From positions 15,341,397-15,405,396 of the forward strand of contig NC_133770.1 of the NCBI RefSeq assembly GCF_003597395.2: DNA of 64,000 nt, in the 5' to 3' direction. Of the stretch, positions 59,100-64,000 are shown piece after piece. The translations under genes were made by a program, and so were the position numbers. Position 1 is the first letter of the stretch. The number at the start of each line of letters is the position of its first letter. Source of the DNA: Chelonoidis abingdonii. Taxonomy: Eukaryota; Chordata; Testudines; Testudinidae. The notes beneath the pieces were generated by a model, which saw nothing but the letters and a program-made list of their open reading frames with translations, had not been told where the DNA came from and made no database searches.

Positions 59100-59760
59100 A
59101 TTATGACTCTGCTACTCCAAATTAGAACTGGCAAAATTTCTAGTTTGTGTGAAATTAGATATTTCAAATTTTGGTTTGATGTGGACCAAATCCAAATTTT
59201 TTTAAATTTCCCATTAACTGGAAATTCTGTAACATTTTTGTTTTGGAAATACCAACACTTGGTGTTTCCAAAATGAGATGTGCCCCAGGGCTCTATCAGC
59301 TGCTCACTGAAACTAACATGATTCACGTAAATTTCAGTGAGCAGCTGCCAGGGATCCCATGGTTCCTGGGAAGTGCCACCATGTGAACTGCTCTGGCCAG
59401 GGACCCTAAGGCTTCTAGACTTCCAGGCCAGCTGTCTCCCCAGACTGTCTGACTCTCAGGGAAGCAGGCTCAACAGGTTGTCGGATTTGTGCAACCTGTG
59501 AGCTAGTTGGTATGGGAGTCTAGAAGCCCTGGGGTCCCTGCCCCCAGGGCAGTCCACATGGTGAGGCTTCCCAAGAGCTGCGGAATGTGGAAGTCCCGCA
59601 TCTCTGGCCCTGGGACAGTACATATAGTGGAGTTGCACAGAACTATGAACATCAGAAGCCTGGGGTCCCCAGAAGTCCACTAGACAATCTGGCAGGAACC
59701 AGCTAGTCTGTGGTTCATTGAGCCTGACATGTTTCAAACTTATCTCTTGAGGAGTAAAAA
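59100..59760. repeat. Unclassified repeat-like sequence with GC-rich middle
   Basis: The AAATTTCTAGTTTGTGTG wording and a GC-rich block (59340-59720) with repeated CTAGAAG / CCTGGGGTCCC phrases look repeat-derived. No domain. Confidence 0.4.
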
Positions 59761-60167
59761 CTTTCTAGGTCTGGTCTCTGCCCAGAGGTGATTTTTTTTT
59801 TAATATGAAAAATTTGAGAAAAAACAGCATCCATTTTTTGAGTATGAAAAAGAAACACTACAGATTAGTTCAGGATAGGAAAGGCAAACTATTATAATCA
59901 AAGAGAAGTTTTAGATGGGCAGAATCTCATTAACCAATCTGAAGTTTGTTCAGAATGCTGGAAGGCAAATACCCTGGGAACTGTCATTACCACAAGGGAG
60001 TCAGGCCTTTGTTTTTTAACTCATTCTAAATGTCTATTATTTTCTATAGAAGAGACCCATTTATTTCACTGCATGTCATCATTCATATGAATGTCCATGG
60101 CTATCCCTGTCTAATTCTTACCTCACTTTGCCCTGTTTTAGCTAACCATGTTTACTTCTTTAAACAG

Positions 60168-60294
60168 ACCCCTGTATGTGATGAAGTGAGCAAGAAGCAT
60201 TTGCTCCATCATCTGTCAGTGGACTATTTTAATGAGCCACTACAAAGTCAAAGGGCAACTGGGGCAGTCAATACCATTACCTGTGTCCTGGAGG
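60168..60294 (+). CDS. SCN11A: Sodium channel coding exon 11: end of domain I-II linker
   Basis: 127 nt between TTCTTTAAACAG and GTAAGT, phase 0 in and phase 1 out, the same phases as SCN5A exon 13 (133 nt). It encodes TPVCDEVSKKHLLHHLSVDY, FNEPLQSQRATGAVNTITCV and LE. The LSVDYFNEPLQSQRA segment corresponds to LSLDHFDE...PLQRQRA in SCN11A and to the EYLDEPFRAQRA segment of SCN10A. The next exon, which should begin the domain II S1 region, is not in the remaining 3.7 kb. Confidence 0.92.
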
Positions 60295-60359
60295 GTAAGT
60301 CATTTCTCATCATTCTTTAATTCAAACCTAAGCATATGTTGATATGAAAGATCAAAATC

Positions 60360-60390
60360 TAAAAAAACCAACAACAATAACAACAAAAAC
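60360..60390. repeat. Low-complexity A/AAC tract
   Basis: AAAAAAACCAACAACAATAACAACAAAAAC followed by a G-run. Confidence 0.8.
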
Positions 60391-60886
60391 GTGTGGGGGG
60401 GAGGGAATAGAGCCTTTGCAAATGCGTCAGTTAGAAAATACCAGAATAAATGTTCTGTGCATCCTTAATTTGGCTCCCTTGTGAGTATATATTATGATCT
60501 TATACCTGTTTTTCTAGAGGGGACCTATCTTTAAAAAGAACAACAAAGAGGAGCCAGGGGATTATAGTCCAGTCAGCCTAACTTGGATACCTGGAAAGAT
60601 ATTGAAACAAATTGTTAAACATTTTATAAACACCTAGTGGATAATAAGGTTATAAGGAATAGCCAGCATGGATTTGTTAAGAACAAATCATCCCAAACCA
60701 GCCTAATTTCCTTCTTTAGCGGGGCTACTGGCCTAGCGGATAGGGGAGAAGCAGAAAATGTGATATATCTTGATTTTTAGTATGGTGTTTGACACAGTCC
60801 TACATGACATTCTCATAACAAACTCGGTAAATGTGTACTAGATGAAATTACTATAAGATAGGTGCAAAACTTGTTGAAAGATCATA

Positions 60887-61325
60887 CTCAAAGGCAATGT
60901 CTACACTGCACATCACTGGTGGCAGTGTATAGGGTATGTATAGCTATACTCCACAGAGAAAAGCATTCTGTGACGTGGAAGGCTCTGACAGGAGAGACAG
61001 CAGGGAAAGTCTGTGGCATTGGGGAACTGCCAGTGTCTTTCTCCACTGTCTCCTCACACCAGAGCTTTTTCCTGCTGCTGGAGCCTTTCCCTGCAGTGGG
61101 GAAAGACTCTGGTAGTGGGAAGGCAGCAGGACGCTACACTGCTAAAAATAGTAGTGTAGCTAGAGGACACACTGTTTGGGTATGTAGAAAGTACATACCT
61201 GGGTTCAGGCCTTATTTTATTCACCAAAGCAGTGTATCACCGTCTACACTACTTTTTATATCTATGCTGGGGAGCGTGTAGTCTGTTGTACTTTACACAT
61301 TGCCATAAGGAGCATGTAGTGCATC
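60887..61325. mobile_element. MITE-like insertion in the CR1
   Basis: The outer ends GGCAATGTCTACACTGC and, reverse-complemented, GGCAATGTGTAAAGTAC resemble each other. The interior contains GCTATACTCCACAG / TAGCTAGAGG wording seen in common reptile DNA-transposon repeats. CR1 coding sequence continues on both sides, which fixes the borders to within about 20 bp. Confidence 0.6.
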
Positions 61326-61924
61326 CAAAGAGTAGTGATCAATATGTTGCTGGCAAACTAGAGGAGAGGGATATATCTAGTGGGTCTGTCCCTTAGTCTG
61401 GTACTATTTCATATTTTCATTAATGACTTGGATAATGGAGTGCAAGGTATACTCATAAAATTTGTGGAGGGCATCAAGGTAGGAGGAGTCGTTAGATTTA
61501 GAATTGGATTAGAATTGGAAACAACCTTGACAAATTGGAGAACTGGTTTGAAATCAACAAGATGCAATTGATTAAAGACAAGTGAAAAGTACTGCACTAA
61601 AGAAGAAAAAAATCAAATGCACAAAAAGCAAAATGGGGAATAAATGGCTAGATGGTAGTACCACGTAAAGGATCTGAGAGTTACAGTGGATCACAAATGG
61701 AATATGAGTCAACAATGTGATGAAGTTGCAAAAAAAGCTACCATCATTCTGGGGTGCATTAACAGGAGTGTTGTATGTAAGACCCAGGAGGTAATTATTC
61801 CACTCTACTCAGCACAGGAGTTGCCTCAGCTAGAGTATTGTGTCCAGTTCTAAATTTAAGAAAGATGTGGACAAGTTGGAGTAGGTCCAGTGGAGACCAA
61901 CAAAAATGATACTAGGTTTAGAAA

Positions 61925-62112
61925 TCCTTCCACTATGGTATGATGCTTGGTAAAAGTATGTGCTGAAACCCATGTAGTTGCTATACAGATATCCAAAATG
62001 GGGATGCTTTGCAAGGAAGCAGCAGAGGCTGCCTGTGCCCTAGTAAAATGGGCTCTAACATTGCCTGGAGGATCTAAACTAGCTAACTCATAACCAAGTC
62101 TACTATGCCCCA
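61925..62112 (-). mobile_element. DIRS tyrosine recombinase fragment inside the CR1
   Basis: The minus strand encodes NVRAHFTRAQAASAASLQSI and PILDICIATTWVSAHTFTKH, the C-terminal block of a DIRS tyrosine recombinase (HxxR in HFTR). The usual THY tyrosine position reads KHH. It is opposite in orientation to the other DIRS copies. Only about 190 bp; CR1 sequence flanks both sides. Confidence 0.85.
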
Positions 62113-62425
62113 AAACCTATTCAAATAATCTCTGAGCAGAAATTGGTTGGCACATTAGTCTTGAGAAAAGAAGACTGAGGGTGGAGCTGATAAATATGTG
62201 AAAATTTTTTATAAATAAGATAGTGATCAGTTCTCCATCTCTGCTGAAATTAGGATAATAAATAATTGGTTTATCTGCAGCAAGGGAGATTAGATTAGGT
62301 CTGAAATATGGGCTTCCAGGGGAGGTTATGGAATCCCCATCATTGGAGGTTTTTAAGAACAGGCTGGACAAACACCTGTCAGGGGTGGTCTAGGTATACT
62401 TGGTCCTGCCTCAGCATAGGGGGCT

Positions 62426-63319
62426 TGTCATAAACAGGCTGTTAAGGGTTAATGTCTCTTCTACCTGTAAAGGGATACAAGCAGAGACCAATCACGAGAC
62501 AAGATACTTTTAAATTTGGGTGGAGGGAAGCTTTTGTGTGTGTTCTTTGTCCGTTGCGTGTTCTTCTCTCGGGGGGTCTGAGAGAGACCAGACATTACTA
62601 CAGGCTCTCTAAGTTTCTGTTCAAATAGTAAGTAAAAACAGGCGGTTTAGGCTTTTTAATTGTTTTACTCTATTTGCAATTGTGGATCTGGCTGGTTAAC
62701 TTTTATATGTGTAGTTGCTGGGAATATTTTGATTTGTATTGGTACTGGGAGGAAAGTTTCTTTCTGTGTCTATAAGATAGGACCCTGTAATATTTACATC
62801 TTGAAGTTACAGAGATAATTCTTTACTTTTTCCTTTCTTTTATTAAAAGATTTCTTTTTAGAGAACCTGATTGATTTTTTTCTTTTTTCCCTTGTTTTAT
62901 CCCAGGGGATTGGGATAACTCACCAGGACTGGTGGGGGAGATGGGAGGGGGGAGAGGTAGAATCTCTCTCTGTTTTCCTTGAATCTGTTTGCCTCTTTGT
63001 GGAAGGGAAGGGACATGCTTCTCTGTATTGTGATTTAAAGAGTTTGGATCAGTAGTCTCTCAGGATAGCCCAGGGAGGGAAAGTCTGGGAGGGGGAAAGA
63101 AGGGGGAATGGTTTATTTCTCCTTGTTTTAAGGACCCAAGGGATTTGGGTTCTTGGGGTCCCCAGGGAAGGTTGGGGAGGTCACAGTGCCCCAAAACACT
63201 ATATTTTTGGGTGGTGGCAGTGCTATCAGATCTAAACTGGTAATTAAGCTTAGAGGATTTATGCTAGTATCTCATTTTCTGAACTCTAAGGTTCAGATCT
63301 GAGAAGGAATGCTATGACA
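62426..63319 (+). mobile_element. Solo LTR of an endogenous retrovirus-like element, 5-bp TSD
   Basis: The 894-bp unit begins TGTCATAAACAGG and ends GCTATGACA (TG...CA, with TGTCAT/ATGACA inverted ends). The flanking GGGCT occurs at 62421-62425 and 63320-63324. Removing it restores the CR1 3' UTR phrase CAGCATAGGGGGCT/GGACTAGATGAC. No internal genes are present, so recombination between two LTRs or loss of the provirus is inferred. Orientation is inferred from the CTTTTATTAAAAGA region and is uncertain. Confidence 0.9.
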
Positions 63320-63589
63320 GGGCTGGACTAGATGACTTCTCAAGGTCCCTTCCAGACCTATTATTCTGTGATAGTCTTTAATTTTGTGACCACATACTTT
63401 TTATTCTACAGGAACCTCTTATTCATTCAGTGCACAGGATGGGCAATGAATGAGGTAGTGATTGCAGAAGGAGAAAAGATGTTCTCTTGTGTTTAAGGCA
63501 CTAGATTGGGACTCAGGAGAACTGAGTTCTATTCCTTACTCTGCCATATACTGTGATATTGGGAAAGATTGTCATAGTGCATATGCACA

Positions 63590-64000
63590 AGGAAGCCTAA
63601 TTAAAGTTCTTCAAGTATATGTCCCTACAGGTGCTCTACTGTAGGATGTGGGCATGCCCATATACTCTGTTGGAAACGGCAAAGTAGTGTCCATGGGCCC
63701 ATGCCTGCACAGGGCAGCACCTCCTGCTCAGAAGGAGAGTATATAGGGAAGCTCAAACCCACCACCACTCAATTTCTTCTCAGCCGTCTGCAGCTTCAGA
63801 TGGAGAGTTTTGCTGTATTCAGCTTCCTGCCTTGTCTTTGTGAATTCTTTATTTCATTGGATACCTTTATTTTATTTAGCACTGTTGTGATAGTTAGGGA
63901 GTGGGGCACCTTTCCCTTCTCTCCTTCTTCAGTCATTTGTGTAAGAGCACAATTTGTCATGCCCAGGACCCCAGGGTTTAAGACCTGTGAGATTTCCCAC
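63590..64000 (+). mobile_element. 5' end of a DIRS-type element, running off the window
   Basis: GTTCTTCAAGTATATGTCCC at 63607 resembles the terminal wording of the other DIRS copies (TTCTTCAAGATGTG). A leader follows (TTTCTTCTCAGCCGTCTGCAG), then an ATG at 63959 opening MPRTPGFKTCEISH, which I recognise as a DIRS gag start. The element is cut by the window edge, so its state cannot be judged. Confidence 0.7.
63959..64000 (+). CDS. DIRS gag-like start, partial
   Basis: Fourteen codons, MPRTPGFKTCEISH, run to the window edge without a stop. The beginning MPRTPGFKTC matches my memory of reptile DIRS gag N-termini. Too short to claim more. Confidence 0.55.
   Translation, partial: MPRTPGFKTCEISH

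Larger units (their letters stand above)
32557..60294 (+). other. SCN11A: Sodium channel alpha-subunit gene (SCN5A/10A/11A clade), 5' part: locus overview
   Basis: Eleven coding exons splice in phase to 1636 nt without a stop. Eight of them (coding exons 2, 4, 5, 7, 8, 9 exactly; 1 and 11 in phase and boundary) agree with the exon scheme I recall for human SCN5A. The protein is a pore-forming plasma-membrane channel carrying voltage-gated Na+ current; here only the N-terminus and domain I are present. SCN11A-like signs: IEKRIA and GKPLEDLDP in the N-terminus, [12 protein letters not shown] in S3, INL...EEQNK in S6, a short domain I-II linker, and no second S3-S4 exon. SCN5A-like signs: S5 and the [10 protein letters not shown] segment. 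The linker end resembles SCN10A. I favour SCN11A but cannot exclude SCN10A or a lineage-specific copy. The gene continues past 64000. Confidence 0.6.
60510..63375 (+). mobile_element. CR1 LINE (RT to 3' end) carrying three insertions
   Basis: The RT starts near 60520 (GPIFKKNNKEEPGDYSPVSL-like), has a VIYLDF block (60765), is cut at about 60887, resumes at about 61330 with LSLVLFHIFINDLDNGVQGI and the catalytic block degraded to KFVEGIKVGGV, then VTVDHKWNMSQQCDEVAKKA and a PQLEYCVQF piece (61830). It is cut again at about 61925-62112 and resumes with GGAATCCCCATCATTGGAGG. It is cut a third time by the LTR, and ends GGACTAGATGACTTCTCAAGG ... TATTATTCTGTGATAG at about 63373. The CR1 itself is heavily mutated. 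Confidence 0.88.

Noticed and set aside
58743..59276. 177-codon frame as a single gene
   Set aside because: Only the middle is meaningful (the Nav linker exon relic); the ends are intron and repeat sequence.
62426..63319. LTR as part of a complete provirus
   Set aside because: CR1 sequence resumes immediately on both sides; no gag, pol or env sequence is adjacent.
1..64000. CRISPR arrays, operons, tRNA or rRNA genes
   Set aside because: The window is vertebrate nuclear DNA; no regularly spaced repeats of CRISPR type and no convincing tRNA or rRNA fold were seen.

Overview
This is vertebrate nuclear DNA: long spliced genes, very little coding sequence and dense interspersed repeats. The repeat set (CR1 LINEs, DIRS tyrosine-recombinase retrotransposons, a Penelope relic, non-autonomous hAT elements, an L1-clade fragment, a solo LTR) and the wording of several repeats point to a non-avian reptile, most likely a turtle. 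The species cannot be named. There are no bacterial features, and most long open frames are repeat remnants or chance.

The one host gene I can support is the 5' part of a voltage-gated sodium channel alpha-subunit gene on the + strand, from the start codon at 32557 to the window's right edge. Eleven coding exons splice into one open frame of 1636 nt (545 codons plus one base). They encode the cytoplasmic N-terminus, all of domain I (S1 to S6 with the pore loop) and the start of the domain I-II linker. Domains II-IV lie beyond 64000. The protein belongs to the SCN5A/SCN10A/SCN11A clade. The N-terminus, the S3 region and the short linker look most like SCN11A (Nav1.9), while S5 and the S5-P loop look more like SCN5A, so the paralogue name is tentative. 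Three points stand out: a textbook U12-type AT-AC intron at 34980-36898; a tyrosine next to the selectivity-filter aspartate where mammalian members of this clade have Cys or Ser; and, at about 58.9 kb, an exon-like relic of the linker exon whose conserved splice acceptor is missing.

Layout. 0-3 kb: minus-strand LINE sequence with a long CR1 ORF1. 3.3-3.6 kb: a TA-flanked MITE and a perfect hairpin. 5.4-6.1 kb: a SINE-like repeat with 13-bp target-site duplications (TSDs) and an inverted-repeat element. 9.3-11.2 kb: a Penelope relic (minus) holding a hAT MITE. 11.9-14.3 kb: DIRS gag and RT start. 15.5-17.2 kb: CR1 (plus). 18.7-19.3 kb: a GC-rich island. 21237-22235: assembly gap. 23.1-26.3 kb: CR1 (plus) abutting DIRS RT plus recombinase. 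26.3-27.2 kb: L1-clade LINE (minus). 27.5-28.8 kb: LINE (minus). 28.9-29.5 kb: GC-rich repeat. 30.7-31.05 kb: hAT with a perfect TSD. 32.5-60.3 kb: sodium channel exons, with introns carrying a hAT, a near full-length CR1 (41.1-44.9 kb, minus), a decayed C2H2 zinc-finger array (47 kb) and the longest DIRS relic (49.6-52.7 kb). 60.5-63.4 kb: one CR1 carrying three separate insertions, including a solo LTR with a perfect TSD. 63.6-64.0 kb: the 5' end of another DIRS element.

All coordinates come from reading the bases. Family and paralogue names rest on remembered family motifs, not on a search.
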